The position numbers and the translations under genes are program-made. This document shows positions 1 through 9,368 of a stretch of DNA of 54,945 bases, piece after piece (the stretch's first letter is position 1; each line of letters begins with the position of its first letter). This stretch comes from an uncultured Paracoccaceae bacterium (GTDB lineage: Bacteria > Pseudomonadota > Alphaproteobacteria > Rhodobacterales > Rhodobacteraceae). The stretch lies in the NCBI GenBank assembly GCA_947492585.1, contig CANLND010000022.1, positions 1-54,945 on the forward strand, given 5' to 3'. The notes below the pieces were generated by a model that was given only the letters and a program-made list of their open reading frames with translations, did no database searches and was not told the origin of the DNA.

Positions 1-53
1 AGGTCTTCCTGTCAGCCATCGCTCTCGCAGCCATCGTCATCTACTGGCTTTGA
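1..53 (+). CDS. C-terminal end of a membrane protein (partial)
   Basis: The reading frame starting at base 3 stays open to a TGA at 51-53. It encodes about 16 residues that are almost entirely hydrophobic (Ala, Ile, Val, Leu, with Tyr-Trp-Leu at the end), like a last transmembrane helix ending at the membrane border. The rest of the gene lies outside the window, so the family cannot be named. No gene is visible from here to the tRNA at 283. The frame choice rests only on hydrophobicity and the stop. Confidence 0.45.
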   Translation, partial: VFLSAIALAAIVIYWL

Positions 54-282
54 AACTCAATGAGTCCAGACCCTAGACTTTCCCAAAACTGGGTCTCGAA
101 GGCCCTTAATTTCAGGGCATGATCGAGTTAGTGGCTAAGTGCCACTCTCAGTCGTTAATCCCGCGGTTTTCGGTTGGTTTGCGCGGTTTGAACGGTTCTT
201 CAGCGTGGCAAGTTCCGTTCCGCTAGAGGCAACATATCTGACCAAAAAGGCAGAACTATGTGATCATTAACAAAAGAAGATT

Positions 283-358
<76 letters not shown>

Positions 359-512
359 TAGCCATCCGCTTATGTGTTGTCAAATCTACGGTAAAACCGT
401 TTGTTTAACTGCACGTCGCGGTGTGTGGGTGATTTAAGGGAGCTTTCGGAAGGCTGCAAGGGAAAAATGCAGCTGCCATCTCTTTTTTTGATCTGATCGA
501 AAAATGTAAGGA

Positions 513-558
513 GGGCCGCCGTTTGCAGTAGGTCCGCGACCTAGAAACTTGGCGGCCC
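513..558 (-). terminator. Nested hairpin downstream of the TIGR02300 gene
   Basis: An 8-bp stem (GGGCCGCC 513-520 with GGCGGCCC 551-558) encloses a second perfect 6-bp hairpin (TAGGTC 529-534 with GACCTA 538-543). It starts 7 bases after the stop codon of the minus-strand gene at 565. On the minus strand a short T-run follows about 8 bases later. The position suits a transcript end, but the T-run is detached, so this may be a 3'-protecting structure instead. Confidence 0.5.
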
Positions 559-564
559 GAACCT

Positions 565-894
565 TTAGGAATCGTCTTCGGGTTGGGACATGTCTGCGAT
601 TTCGTCGAGCGAGACATTGTCTTCCTCGTCGTCGTCATCCAGAACATCATCGCCCAGATCCATGTCGACGTTTGCATCATCGTCGTCGTCGAGAACGACA
701 TCTTCTGCTTCGTCGTCTTTGTTCTTGGCGTTTGCTGCGTCAGCAGCGTCGGCTTCAATCATCCGGTTCTTACCGGTTTCAACTACCACGACCTCACCCG
801 TATAGGGGCTGACGATCGGGTCCTTGTTCAGGTCGTAAAACCGCTTGCCAGTGGTTGGGCAGACGCGTTTTGTACCCCATTCTTCTTTGGGCAT
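565..894 (-). CDS. TIGR02300 / FYDLN acid domain protein
   Basis: A 109-residue protein. The N-terminal third carries the family signature: MPKEEWGTKR, a Cys-Pro-x-x-Gly-Lys-Arg-Phe-Tyr-Asp-Leu-Asn stretch at about 12-23, and DPIVSPYTGE. The rest is strongly acidic, with long Asp/Glu runs at about 60-105 that are probably disordered. The FYDLN family is found mainly in alphaproteobacteria and has no established function; the single visible Cys-Pro motif hints at a small metal- or nucleic-acid-related fold, which is inference. It is followed on the minus strand by a hairpin and then tRNA-Ala. Confidence 0.88.
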   Translation of the reverse strand: MPKEEWGTKRVCPTTGKRFYDLNKDPIVSPYTGEVVVVETGKNRMIEADAADAANAKNKDDEAEDVVLDDDDDANVDMDLGDDVLDDDDEEDNVSLDEIADMSQPEDDS

Positions 895-992
895 GTGGGT
901 CCCCTTGATTTTCGCTTGAGTCGTATCGACGATTCAGTTGCCTTGCCATATGAGGGGGGGACTGTCAAAGCCTTTGCGACCCGGAACGCTGC

Positions 993-1682
993 ATGACCAC
1001 GCACCACTTGCCTGGGGATCCTCCCATTCCACTGACCCTGCGCCGATCTGCGCGGGCGCGGCGCATTTCATTGCGGGTTTCTGCACTGGATGGACGGGTG
1101 ACGCTGACGGTGCCGTTACGGGTAACGGATCATGTTGCCGTTGCATTTGCCGCTGAAAAGGAGGACTGGATCCGCGGTCATCTGGGCCGTCGACCTGAAA
1201 TCGTAAAAGTTGGCATTGGCTCTGTTTTACCCATTGATGGTGTGCGCCATCAGATCGTTCAGGGAGCGGGGAAACGGGTCGTGCGGGATGCGGGCCTATT
1301 GAAGGTGCCTAAAGGCGAGGCAGGCGCGGTTGCGCAGCGGTATTTACGTGAACTTGCACGGGAACGGTTGGTGGCGGCCAGCGACATCTATGCGGCGCGG
1401 TTGGGTCAGGGCTACAGCAGGATCACGCTCCGCGACACGCGATCCCGCTGGGGGTCATGCTCCAGTCAAAAGGCCTTGATGTATTCGTGGCGACTGATCT
1501 TAGCCCCGCCTCAGGTCTTGCGCTATGTTGCGGCGCATGAAGTGGCGCATTTGACCGAGATGAATCATTCCTCGGCGTTTTGGGCCACGGTGGGGCAGAT
1601 TTTTGGCGACTATGAACCGCCCCGACAATGGCTGCGCGCACATGGGGCAGAGCTGCACCGCTATCACTTTAAAGACGTCTGA
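993..1682 (+). CDS. YgjP-family (M48-like / DUF45) metal-dependent hydrolase
   Basis: A 229-residue protein of the YgjP/WLM (DUF45, SprT-like) zinc metallopeptidase family. The catalytic motif His-Glu-x-x-His starts at His182 (AAHEVAHLTEMNHS) and a third likely zinc ligand follows in NHSSAFW. The preceding RDTRSRWGSCSS segment is also a family hallmark. The usual family length is about 230 residues. The physiological substrate is not known. The gene overlaps the end of the convergent glutathione S-transferase gene by 19 bases. No signal peptide or membrane segment is seen, so it should be cytosolic. Confidence 0.9.
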   Translation: MTTHHLPGDPPIPLTLRRSARARRISLRVSALDGRVTLTVPLRVTDHVAVAFAAEKEDWIRGHLGRRPEIVKVGIGSVLPIDGVRHQIVQGAGKRVVRDAGLLKVPKGEAGAVAQRYLRELARERLVAASDIYAARLGQGYSRITLRDTRSRWGSCSSQKALMYSWRLILAPPQVLRYVAAHEVAHLTEMNHSSAFWATVGQIFGDYEPPRQWLRAHGAELHRYHFKDV

Positions 1683-2299
1683 TCTGGAAACAGATGTGTC
1701 GGGCTTGTAGGCGTCCATTGGGGGTACTTTCCCATGATCCCAGCAAACAGATCACTGCGCAGGTGTGCGTTTAGCCACGCCTGAAGTTGTGGCCAGTCCT
1801 GCGCATCAAACCACGCTTTGTCTATAAACGCGAACTGACGTACAAATGGGAAAATCGCAAAATCGGCCAGCGTAGGGCGCTCAAAGATCGAGGTTGTGAT
1901 CTGTTGATTAAGTGCGGTCAAAAACGCGGCGGCCTGGGCGCGCTGCACGCTGGGGTCCAGGTCCGGGTAACGGGTGTGGTATTTGGTGCGGTCTAATGCG
2001 GATTTGAACGGGCCGTCCGAGCGGGCAATCCAGTCGTGCCCTTCGCCGGGCATGTCCAGCCAGCCCATTGGATCATTTTGGGCCAGCGCCCATTTCATGA
2101 TATCGAGGCTTTCGTCAATGACAGTATCTGAGGCGTGCAGACAGGGCACGGTGCCACTGGGCGAAGTGTCGAGAAAGGTTTGCGGCTTGTCACGCAGAAC
2201 GATTTCTCGAAGTTCGACATGTTGGCCCGATGCGACAAGGGCCAGTCGAGCGCGCATCGCATAGGGGCACCGGCGAAACGAATATAGGATTGGTGTCAT
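1664..2299 (-). CDS. Glutathione S-transferase family protein
   Basis: A 211-residue protein. The N-terminal thioredoxin-like domain begins MTPILYSFRRCPYAMRARLA, with Cys-Pro-Tyr-Ala at 11-14 as the putative catalytic Cys, and contains the cis-Pro region (SGTVPCL) followed by ESLDIMKWA as the glutathione-contact segment. An alpha-helical C-terminal domain follows. The frame is open further upstream, but the conserved fold begins at the ATG at 2299. The gene diverges from the GntR regulator at 2451, leaving 151 bases for both promoters, so GntR control is possible but not shown. The substrate is unknown; a Grx2-like or omega-like role is possible. Confidence 0.86.
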   Translation of the reverse strand: MTPILYSFRRCPYAMRARLALVASGQHVELREIVLRDKPQTFLDTSPSGTVPCLHASDTVIDESLDIMKWALAQNDPMGWLDMPGEGHDWIARSDGPFKSALDRTKYHTRYPDLDPSVQRAQAAAFLTALNQQITTSIFERPTLADFAIFPFVRQFAFIDKAWFDAQDWPQLQAWLNAHLRSDLFAGIMGKYPQWTPTSPTHLFPDQTSLK

Positions 2300-2450
2300 G
2301 CGGTGGCTCCCGTCTGTGTCTTGTTTTGGCAACTTAAGGGGCGTCGCGGATGGGTGCAAACCTTTGATCAAAGAGGGCGTTGTTTGCAAAGGGCAGGGGT
2401 CTGGTGCACAAAGAGGTTGACCCATTTCATATTTGTGATCACTTAACGGC

Positions 2451-3104
2451 ATGATGCAGACACACCGCAGTCCCTCCGATGCAATACCTGCCGCGCATGA
2501 CCGCGTATTTCGCGCGTTGCGAACCCGCATAATGCATGGAGACATCGCGCCAGGTGCGGCGCTGACCTTGCGGGGGATCGGTCGGGAATTTGATGTGTCG
2601 ATGACGCCCGCACGCGAAGCCGTCAGACGGTTGGTGGCCGAAGGGGCGTTGTTTTTGTCTTCGTCTGGCCGGGTTTCCACCCCAGAGCTGACCAACGAAC
2701 GCATCGAAGAGCTGGCAGCCTTGCGCTCACTCTTGGAAGTGGAGCTGGCCAGCCGCGCATTGCCACGTGCCCATATGGCGCTGATTGATCGTCTTCAGAC
2801 GATCAATGCCAGTGTGGCCGAGATGGTCGCGAAACAGGACGCTGTTGGGTATATCCGGACAAATCTGGAATTTCACCGCACGCTCTACCTGCGAGCGCAA
2901 GCGCCTGCGATGCTGGCCATTGCAGAAACGGTCTGGCTCCAGTTGGGGCCAACGATGCGTGCACTATATGGCCGGTTGCGTCGCACCGAGCCACCGCACA
3001 ATCACCGCCTGATTATTGCCGCGCTCAAGGCTGGAGATGAGCCAGGTCTGCGGTTGGCCGTGCGATCTGATGTGACACAGGGTTTGCACCTGTTGACCAG
3101 CTAA
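2451..3104 (+). CDS. GntR-family transcriptional regulator (FadR/FCD type)
   Basis: A 217-residue regulator. An N-terminal winged helix-turn-helix (about 15-80, with RTRIMHGDIAPGAALTLRGI and MTPAREAVRRLVAEGAL) is followed by an all-helical FCD effector domain (about 90-210) with ELASRAL and FHRTLY segments. In this subfamily FCD domains bind small carboxylates, often through a metal. The start is the first of two adjacent ATGs. It diverges from the glutathione S-transferase gene, which is the likeliest local target along with itself. A bidirectional terminator follows directly. Confidence 0.9.
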   Translation: MMQTHRSPSDAIPAAHDRVFRALRTRIMHGDIAPGAALTLRGIGREFDVSMTPAREAVRRLVAEGALFLSSSGRVSTPELTNERIEELAALRSLLEVELASRALPRAHMALIDRLQTINASVAEMVAKQDAVGYIRTNLEFHRTLYLRAQAPAMLAIAETVWLQLGPTMRALYGRLRRTEPPHNHRLIIAALKAGDEPGLRLAVRSDVTQGLHLLTS

Positions 3105-3109
3105 ACGAA

Positions 3110-3135
3110 AAAACCCGGCACCAGGGCCGGGTTTT
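3110..3135. terminator. Bidirectional intrinsic terminator
   Basis: A 10-bp stem (AAAACCCGGC with GCCGGGTTTT) around a 6-base loop lies between the converging GntR gene (stop at 3104) and accA (stop at 3157). A-rich and T-rich flanks on opposite sides allow it to work in both directions. Confidence 0.88.
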
Positions 3136-3156
3136 GGAAGACTAGTTATCGCGCTT

Positions 3157-4119
3157 TTAGGTCGCCAACCCTTTGGAGCCTATGGCCAGGAATTTTTCGC
3201 GCCGATCTTTGATCAGTTCATTTGGATCCATCTTGCCCAAGCTTTCAAGCAGGTCCGCAATGGTGCCACGAACGGCGGCCAATGTGGCTGCTGCATCACG
3301 ATGCGCGCCGCCTTTGGGTTCGGTGATCACGCGGTCCACAACCTCCAGCTCCAATAGGTTCTGTGCGGTCAGGCGCAGGGCTTCGGCTGCTTCACGGGTT
3401 TTTTCCGCATCTTTCCACAGGATAGACGCGCAACCTTCGGGGCTGATCACGGAATAGATCGAGTGTTCCAGCATTGCCACGCGGTTGGCGGTGGCAAAGG
3501 CCACAGCGCCGCCGGATCCACCTTCGCCGATGATGATTGAAATCATCGGCACGCCCAGTTTCAGGCACATCTCGGTTGAGCGCGCAATCGCTTCGGATTG
3601 ACCGCGCTCTTCGGCGCCCTTGCCGGGGTAGGCACCTGCGGTGTCAACCAATGTGATCACAGGTAGTTTGAAGCGGTTGGCCAGCTCCATCAGGCGGATC
3701 GCCTTGCGGTATCCTTCTGGACGGGCCATGCCAAAATTGTGGGTCAAACGACCTTTGGTGTCTGATCCTTTTTCGTGGCCGATGACCACAACAGGCTGAT
3801 CGTTGAACCGGGCAAGCCCGCCCATGACAGCAAGATCGTCAGCAAAGTTCCGATCCCCTGCCAGAGGTGTGTATTCGGTGAACAGCTCTCTGATGTAATC
3901 TTTGCAATGGGGGCGGTTGGGATGGCGCGCGATCTGACATTTTCGCCAAGGGGTCAGATCTTGATACAGCTCTTCCAGCAACTGTGCCGCTTTTGCGTCC
4001 AGTGCTGCGGCCTCATCCGCGATATCCATTTCCTCATTGGCCCGAGCCAGTGCGCGCAGTTCTTCAGCTTTGCCTTCAATCTCGGCCAAGGGTTTCTCGA
4101 AATCGAGGTAATTGGTCAT
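3157..4119 (-). CDS. accA: Acetyl-CoA carboxylase carboxyltransferase subunit alpha
   Basis: A 320-residue cytosolic enzyme subunit. With AccD it transfers the carboxyl group from carboxybiotin to acetyl-CoA, giving malonyl-CoA for fatty acid synthesis. The conserved start [17 protein letters not shown], the GDRNFADD and GGLARF segments, the [11 protein letters not shown] loop and the oxyanion region [10 protein letters not shown] are all present, and the length is typical. A start 5 codons upstream is open, but MTNYLDFE is the conserved N-terminus. It is transcribed alone toward the GntR gene and shares its terminator. The next gene upstream is 625 bases away and points the other way. Confidence 0.97.
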   Translation of the reverse strand: MTNYLDFEKPLAEIEGKAEELRALARANEEMDIADEAAALDAKAAQLLEELYQDLTPWRKCQIARHPNRPHCKDYIRELFTEYTPLAGDRNFADDLAVMGGLARFNDQPVVVIGHEKGSDTKGRLTHNFGMARPEGYRKAIRLMELANRFKLPVITLVDTAGAYPGKGAEERGQSEAIARSTEMCLKLGVPMISIIIGEGGSGGAVAFATANRVAMLEHSIYSVISPEGCASILWKDAEKTREAAEALRLTAQNLLELEVVDRVITEPKGGAHRDAAATLAAVRGTIADLLESLGKMDPNELIKDRREKFLAIGSKGLAT

Positions 4120-4744
4120 GGGGACGGACTCCAAACACGTTTGGGCCGCTATATGGCCCCGGCACGACGCAATTGCAACATCTCAAGCCGGAAAGAACCG
4201 GGGGAGCGGGCGTTGTGCGCCGAACGCACTGGTTGTGACACCGCCTTTATCAATTCCGTAGGATTTGCATATAGCCGTCATGAAAAGGGCATGTCGCGCT
4301 TTCCTGGGCGCCGGGAGTTGCGCGCACGCGCCAGACGCATGTGCGCAGGCTGTGCCACGGATCCGCATGTATCCGACGTCGATCGAGTGGTCGCAAAACG
4401 ATTTTCACCATCCTTTGCACAGTCCTGTGGGCTCTGTGCTGCGCGTAATTTGTGGCCTCAATCATGGTGTTTCTGGTCACTAGAGTTTTCAAAACGGTGA
4501 AATTATCCGCAAAACTCTTTACCATAGATTGCAACGCCATATGCCGCGATCTTGACCAGTATCTTAATATTGTTTGGTTTTTTCATTCTAACGCTATCAT
4601 CCCTGTTCGTTCATAGGGGCGGGTTATGCGTGTTGTGCATGGGGGGCTGCGAAATCGGCATTGGCATGTTCACGCTGCAAGCCGGTATTGTCCTTAACGC
4701 ATAGCAAAAAGACGACTTGTGGCTTCCGACATGGAGAACAACCA
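4120..4744. other. 625-bp intergenic region between divergent accA and the peptide ABC operon
   Basis: No convincing gene is seen: the short open frames on both strands lack recognisable motifs and ribosome sites. It must hold the accA promoter (minus) and the ABC-operon promoter (plus). The part from about 4480 to 4610 is clearly AT-richer than its surroundings and includes TTGACC at 4552-4557, a possible -35 element, but no good -10 follows at the right distance. The leader before the binding-protein gene is about 130 bases or longer and may carry regulation. Confidence 0.5.
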
Positions 4745-6301
4745 ATGAAACAATTTCTGAGCTTTGCAGCTGCTGGGGTGATGTCTGTCGCCTTTGGTGT
4801 GGCTGCCCAGGCTGAAACAACCGTGCGCGTTGCTTATGACGCCGACCCCGTTTCGCTTGACCCGCACGAGCAACTGTCCGGCGGCACCCTGCAACTGTCC
4901 CATATGGTCTTTGACCCGTTGGTCCGTTGGACACAAGATCTGCAATTCGAAGCCCGTCTGGCAGAGAGCTGGGAACAGATTGATGAGCTGACCACCCGTT
5001 TCCACCTGCGGGACGGTGTCCAGTTCCATTCGGGTAACGCGCTGACCGCTGCAGACGTCGATTGGACCTTTGATCGTCTAAAGGCCAGCGCTGACTTCAA
5101 AGGTATTTTTGCGCCCTTTACCGATGTCAAAGTGATCGATGAGAACACGTTTGATCTGATCACCTCAGAGCCGTATCCGCTGGTCCTGCACACTGCGACT
5201 TATATTTTCCCAATGGACAGCGCGTATTACAGCGGCACCACGGCAGACGGTAAAGACAAGGCCGAACTGGTCAAGCACGGCGACAGCTTTGCGTCGCGCA
5301 ACGTCTCAGGGACCGGGCCATACGTTGTTTCCGAGCGGGAACAGGGCGTCAAAGTGGTCTTTGATCGTTTTGGCGATTACTGGGACACCGACAGCGATGG
5401 CAACGTTGACAAGATCGTCCTGACCCCCATCAAAGAAGACCCCACACGCGTTGCAGCCCTGCTGTCGGGGGACGTCGATTTCATCGCTCCGGTTCCTCCA
5501 ACTGATTTGAAGCGTCTGGATGCAGATGAAAACACCAGCCTGATTACCATGCCGGGCACCCGTATCATCACCTTCCAGATGAACCAAAATCGTGTTGAAG
5601 CCTTCAAAGACGCACGCGTCCGTAAGGCGATCGACTTTGCTGTGAACAACGAGGCCATCGTAAAGAAGATCATGCGTGGCTTTGGTACCGTTGGCGCGCA
5701 GGCGTCGCCTGCAGGTTACCTGGGCTATGACGAAAGCCTGACACCGCGTTTTGATCTGGACCAAGCCAAGGCTCTGATGGCCGAAGCAGGTTACGCAGAT
5801 GGTTTCTCGATCACTATGATGGCGCCAAACAACCGCTATGTGAACGATGACAAAATTGCGCAGGCTGTGGCCTCGATGCTGTCGAAGATCAACATCAAGG
5901 TTGACCTGCAGACCATGCCAAAAGCGCAATACTGGCCCAAGTTCGATGAGCGCGCGGCTGACATGATGATGATCGGTTGGCACGCAGACACTGAAGATTC
6001 GGCGAACTTTCACCAGTTCCTGAGCGCTTGCCCAGATGAGGCAACCGGCAATGGTCAGTATAATTCGGGCGCGTATTGTAACGCAGAAGCGGACGCATTG
6101 ATGGCGGCATCCAATTCGGAAACTGATATTGAAAAACGTTCCAATATGCTGCGCCAATTGGAAGGCATTCTGTACAACGAGGCGGCCTTTATCCCGCTGC
6201 ATTGGCAGAACCTGGCTTGGGGTGCGCGCAAAGGTGTACACGCTGAAAAAATCGTGAATGCCCTGAACTTCCCCTACTTTGGCGATCTGGTCGTCGAATA
6301 A
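4745..6301 (+). CDS. ABC transporter substrate-binding protein, oligopeptide/dipeptide type (SBP family 5)
   Basis: A 518-residue periplasmic binding protein. A signal peptide (MKQFLSFAAAGVMSVAFGVA, cleavage near AQA-ET at about 25) leads into the family-5 fold: RVAYDADPVSLDPHEQ, LVRWTQDLQFEARLAESWE and FHLRDGVQFHSGNALTAADV are hallmark segments. Family members bind di- or oligopeptides, nickel, glutathione or sugars, and the ligand cannot be told from sequence. The start at 4745 is set by the signal peptide and a GGAG about 8 bases upstream. It is first in a five-gene operon and is separated from the permeases by a hairpin. Confidence 0.93.
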   Translation: MKQFLSFAAAGVMSVAFGVAAQAETTVRVAYDADPVSLDPHEQLSGGTLQLSHMVFDPLVRWTQDLQFEARLAESWEQIDELTTRFHLRDGVQFHSGNALTAADVDWTFDRLKASADFKGIFAPFTDVKVIDENTFDLITSEPYPLVLHTATYIFPMDSAYYSGTTADGKDKAELVKHGDSFASRNVSGTGPYVVSEREQGVKVVFDRFGDYWDTDSDGNVDKIVLTPIKEDPTRVAALLSGDVDFIAPVPPTDLKRLDADENTSLITMPGTRIITFQMNQNRVEAFKDARVRKAIDFAVNNEAIVKKIMRGFGTVGAQASPAGYLGYDESLTPRFDLDQAKALMAEAGYADGFSITMMAPNNRYVNDDKIAQAVASMLSKINIKVDLQTMPKAQYWPKFDERAADMMMIGWHADTEDSANFHQFLSACPDEATGNGQYNSGAYCNAEADALMAASNSETDIEKRSNMLRQLEGILYNEAAFIPLHWQNLAWGARKGVHAEKIVNALNFPYFGDLVVE

Positions 6302-6310
6302 TCCTAGTGT

Positions 6311-6341
6311 CCGGGACGCATACAACCCTGTTGCGTCCCGG
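6311..6341 (+). promoter_or_regulatory. Intercistronic hairpin between binding-protein and permease genes
   Basis: A perfect 9-bp stem (CCGGGACGC with GCGTCCCGG, 13-base loop) begins 9 bases after the binding-protein stop. No T-run follows, so it looks less like a full terminator than a 3'-stabilising or attenuating structure. Such structures commonly let a binding protein be made in excess over its membrane components. This is inference from position. Confidence 0.6.
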
Positions 6342-6449
6342 CGTTTCCGTGGCTTTCACCCGTCACCTGTCGCGGAATTTTTTTCATAGGCATTCCCACG
6401 GTGGTGACATGCCTATCAAAAAGTTTTCCGCCCAATCAGAGAAGAAAAT

Positions 6450-7430
6450 ATGCTCGCCTATTTAGTGAAACGAGTCTTTCAGGCCATAGCGGTTATGTTC
6501 GCTATATCGCTTGTGAGCTTTGCCATTCAGGATAACCTTGGGGATCCGCTGCGCGAACTGGTCGGCCAATCGGTCTCAGACGAGGTGCGCCAACAGTTGC
6601 GTGACGAACTGGGGCTGAACGACAGCTTTTTGCAGCAATACATCCGTTTTATCGGGAATGCGCTACAAGGCGATCTGGGCACGTCATATTTCTTCAAAGA
6701 ACCTGCGCTGGACGTGATCATGAAGAAGCTGCCAGCCACCCTGGAATTGGTGTTTGGTGCAACAATCATCATTATTGGCCTGTCTGTGCCGCTGGGTGTT
6801 TATACCGCGATCAAGCCAAACGCGATCGCCAGCCGTATCATTATGGGAGCCTCGATCATTGGCATATCTGTGCCGGTTTTTTTGACCGCAATTGGCATGA
6901 TCTTTGTGTTTTCAGTTGAGCTGCGCTGGTTGCCATCCTTTGGCCGGGGGGACATCGTTCATATGTGGGGCCCCTGGAGCACGAACTTTGCCACTGTCGA
7001 TGGCTGGGCGCATATTTTGATGCCGTCGATTGCCCTGGCGTCAATCATGTTGCCGCTGTTTGTGCGTCTGATCCGCGCCGAGATGATGGAAACCCTGCAA
7101 AGCGAATATGTGAAATACGCCAAAGCGAAAGGTATTCATCCCTTTCGCATCTATTTCGTCCACGCGCTGAAGAACACTTTACTGCCTGTTATCACTGTGG
7201 GCGGTGTGCAGATCGGCACCATGGTGGCCTACACCATCTTGACTGAAACTGTATTCCAGTGGCCGGGTATGGGCTTCATGTTCCTTGAGGCTGTGAACCG
7301 CGTCGATACGCCGTTGATCGTGGCCTATCTGATTGTTGTGGGATTCATATTTGTTGTCACCAACACCATCGTTGACCTGATCTATGGTCTCGTGAACCCC
7401 ACTGTTAACCTTGCGAGGATGGGGGCATGA
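6450..7430 (+). CDS. ABC transporter permease, DppB/OppB type
   Basis: A 326-residue inner-membrane protein with about six transmembrane helices. The first starts right at the N-terminus (AYLVKRVFQAIAVMFAISLV). The conserved permease loop that meets the ATPase is seen around 210-235 (RAEMMETLQSEYVKYAKAKG). GTMVAYTILTETVFQWPGMG is the usual C-terminal signature of the DppB group. It follows the binding-protein gene by 148 bases and overlaps the next permease gene by 4 bases (ATGA), so the two permeases are translationally coupled and presumably form the heterodimeric channel. Confidence 0.94.
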   Translation: MLAYLVKRVFQAIAVMFAISLVSFAIQDNLGDPLRELVGQSVSDEVRQQLRDELGLNDSFLQQYIRFIGNALQGDLGTSYFFKEPALDVIMKKLPATLELVFGATIIIIGLSVPLGVYTAIKPNAIASRIIMGASIIGISVPVFLTAIGMIFVFSVELRWLPSFGRGDIVHMWGPWSTNFATVDGWAHILMPSIALASIMLPLFVRLIRAEMMETLQSEYVKYAKAKGIHPFRIYFVHALKNTLLPVITVGGVQIGTMVAYTILTETVFQWPGMGFMFLEAVNRVDTPLIVAYLIVVGFIFVVTNTIVDLIYGLVNPTVNLARMGA

Positions 7431-8374
7431 GCAGCCTGAGCACCAACACAAACCGACCGTCGCGGCTGGCCCGAATTCTGAATTCAAACATGGCGTACAG
7501 CTTTCGTCGCAACCCGGTCGCGATGGTCAGTATGGGCGTTTTCCTCCTGATCGCCATCGCGTCGATTTTTGCGCCGTTGATTGCGCCGTTTGATCCCTAT
7601 GATCCGGCGAACATCGACATCATGAATTCAGAATTCCCCCCCGTATGGGTGGATGGAGCCGAAGCAGAATTTGTTTTTGGCACTGATGATCAGGGGCGCG
7701 ATCTTTGGTCGACGATCTTGTATGGTACGCGTCTGTCGCTGATCATTGGTCTATGCGCTGTGGGGTTGCAGGCGTTTTTGGGCATCACCATCGGATTGCT
7801 GGCGGGGTATATCGGGGGACGTCTCGACAGCCTTTTGATGCGTCTGGCAGATATCCAATTGTCGTTTTCGACACTGATGGTCGCAATCATTTTTCTGGCA
7901 ATCACCCAGGCGATGTTTGGCAGCGAGACGTTCAACCAATATGCCGTCTATTTTCTGATCGCGGTCATCGGTATCGCGGAATGGCCGCAATATGCCCGGA
8001 CCGTGCGTGCGACCGTGCTTGCTGAAAAGAAAAAAGAATATGTCGACAGCGCGCGTGTGTTGGGCTTTGGGCCAATCCGGATCATGGTGCGGCACATATT
8101 GCCAAACTCCCTGTCGCCAATTTTTGTGATCTCGACCGTGCAGGTGGCCAACGCGATCATTTCCGAAGCCTCGCTGTCGTTTCTTGGTTTGGGCATGCCG
8201 CCGAGCCAGCCGTCGCTGGGTTCTTTGATCTCCTCGGGCTTTGATTACATTTTCTCGGGCAGCTGGTGGATCACCACCATTCCGGGCGTGGTGCTGATTG
8301 TGCTGGTACTGGTCATCAACCTTCTGGGTGATTGGATGCGCGACGTCCTGAACCCCAAACTCTATAAAGGATAA
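7427..8374 (+). CDS. ABC transporter permease, DppC/OppC type
   Basis: A 315-residue inner-membrane protein. The cytosolic N-terminus contains the OppC_N segment (MAYSFRRNPVAMVSMGVFLL). A first helix, a periplasmic stretch and five further helices follow. FGTDDQGRDLWSTILYGTRL and the EAA loop (EYVDSARVLGFGPIRIMVRH) are characteristic of the DppC group. It overlaps the DppB gene by 4 bases and precedes the first ATPase gene by 4 bases. It pairs with the preceding permease. Confidence 0.94.
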   Translation: MSSLSTNTNRPSRLARILNSNMAYSFRRNPVAMVSMGVFLLIAIASIFAPLIAPFDPYDPANIDIMNSEFPPVWVDGAEAEFVFGTDDQGRDLWSTILYGTRLSLIIGLCAVGLQAFLGITIGLLAGYIGGRLDSLLMRLADIQLSFSTLMVAIIFLAITQAMFGSETFNQYAVYFLIAVIGIAEWPQYARTVRATVLAEKKKEYVDSARVLGFGPIRIMVRHILPNSLSPIFVISTVQVANAIISEASLSFLGLGMPPSQPSLGSLISSGFDYIFSGSWWITTIPGVVLIVLVLVINLLGDWMRDVLNPKLYKG

Positions 8375-8378
8375 AACG

Positions 8379-9368
8379 ATGTCCTTGCTTTCAGTCCGCG
8401 ACCTGACGGTCAAATTTGCCATGCGCGACGACACGGTGACCGCGCTCAACCAGATCAGCTTTGATCTGGCCAAGGGGGAACGTTTGGGGATCGTGGGGGA
8501 GTCCGGCGCCGGAAAATCGATCACGGGATTTTCGCTGATGAATTTGATCAGCAAGCCCGGCTTTATTGACAATGGCCAGATCCTGTTCGATGGCGAGGAT
8601 GTCGCCCAAATGAGCGACAAAGCGTTGCGCGACATGCGTGGCAATCGCATGGCGATGATCTTTCAGGACCCCATGGTCACGCTGAACCCGGTTTTGACCA
8701 TTGGTCAGCAAATGGTCGAGACCCTGCGCGCGCACCGTAAGTTGAGCAAAGCAGAGGCCGCGCAAATCGCGATTGTTAAGCTGCGCGAGGTCTATATTCC
8801 GTCGCCCGAAGAGCGCATGGACCAGTACCCGCACGAATTGTCGGGTGGCATGCGTCAGCGGATCATCATCGCGATGGCCCTGTTGCTTGACCCGCAGCTG
8901 ATCATCGCGGATGAGCCAACCACGGCGTTGGATGTGACCATTCAAGCCGATATCATGGAGCTGTTGCTAGAGCTGTGCCAAAGCAACAAGGTCGGCCTGA
9001 TCCTGATTACACATGATTTGGGCGTTGTTAGCCAGATGACCGAGCGCACTCTGGTCATGTATGCAGGTCGCATCATTGAAGCGGGTAAAACCCGTGAGAT
9101 CATCAACGATCCACAGCACCCCTATACCCAAGGGTTGATCAACGCGCTGCCGCAGCAAACGCTTCCGGGCCAAAAACTCAAACAGATTCCGGGGACCATG
9201 CCGTCACTTACGGCGATCCCCCGCGGGTGCCCATTTAGCCCACGCTGTCAATACGCGGTTGAAAACTGTCGAAATACCTTGCCTGAGGTTGTTCAATACG
9301 CAGGCATCGAAGTGGCGTGCCACGAGGTCAAACGCCTGCACAACGATAGGCTGGAGCAAAGCGCATGA
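8379..9368 (+). CDS. ABC transporter ATP-binding protein, DppD/OppD type
   Basis: A 329-residue ATPase. Walker A is GESGAGKS (about 41-48), the signature is LSGGMRQR and Walker B is LIIADEPTTALD, followed by the switch histidine in LITHDLG. The C-terminal oligopeptide-transporter extension is present (PRGCPFSPRC), whose cysteine-rich motif (CPFSPRC with two further Cys) binds an iron-sulfur cluster in some family members. It powers import together with the next gene, which it overlaps by 4 bases (ATGA). Confidence 0.94.
   Translation: MSLLSVRDLTVKFAMRDDTVTALNQISFDLAKGERLGIVGESGAGKSITGFSLMNLISKPGFIDNGQILFDGEDVAQMSDKALRDMRGNRMAMIFQDPMVTLNPVLTIGQQMVETLRAHRKLSKAEAAQIAIVKLREVYIPSPEERMDQYPHELSGGMRQRIIIAMALLLDPQLIIADEPTTALDVTIQADIMELLLELCQSNKVGLILITHDLGVVSQMTERTLVMYAGRIIEAGKTREIINDPQHPYTQGLINALPQQTLPGQKLKQIPGTMPSLTAIPRGCPFSPRCQYAVENCRNTLPEVVQYAGIEVACHEVKRLHNDRLEQSA

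Noticed and set aside
2300-2704. Long N-terminal extension of the glutathione S-transferase
   Set aside because: It is antisense to the GntR gene and lacks any conserved sequence; the fold starts at 2299.
5306-6325. Open frame of about 339 codons antisense to the peptide-binding protein gene
   Set aside because: No family features or ribosome site; it overlaps a certain gene throughout.
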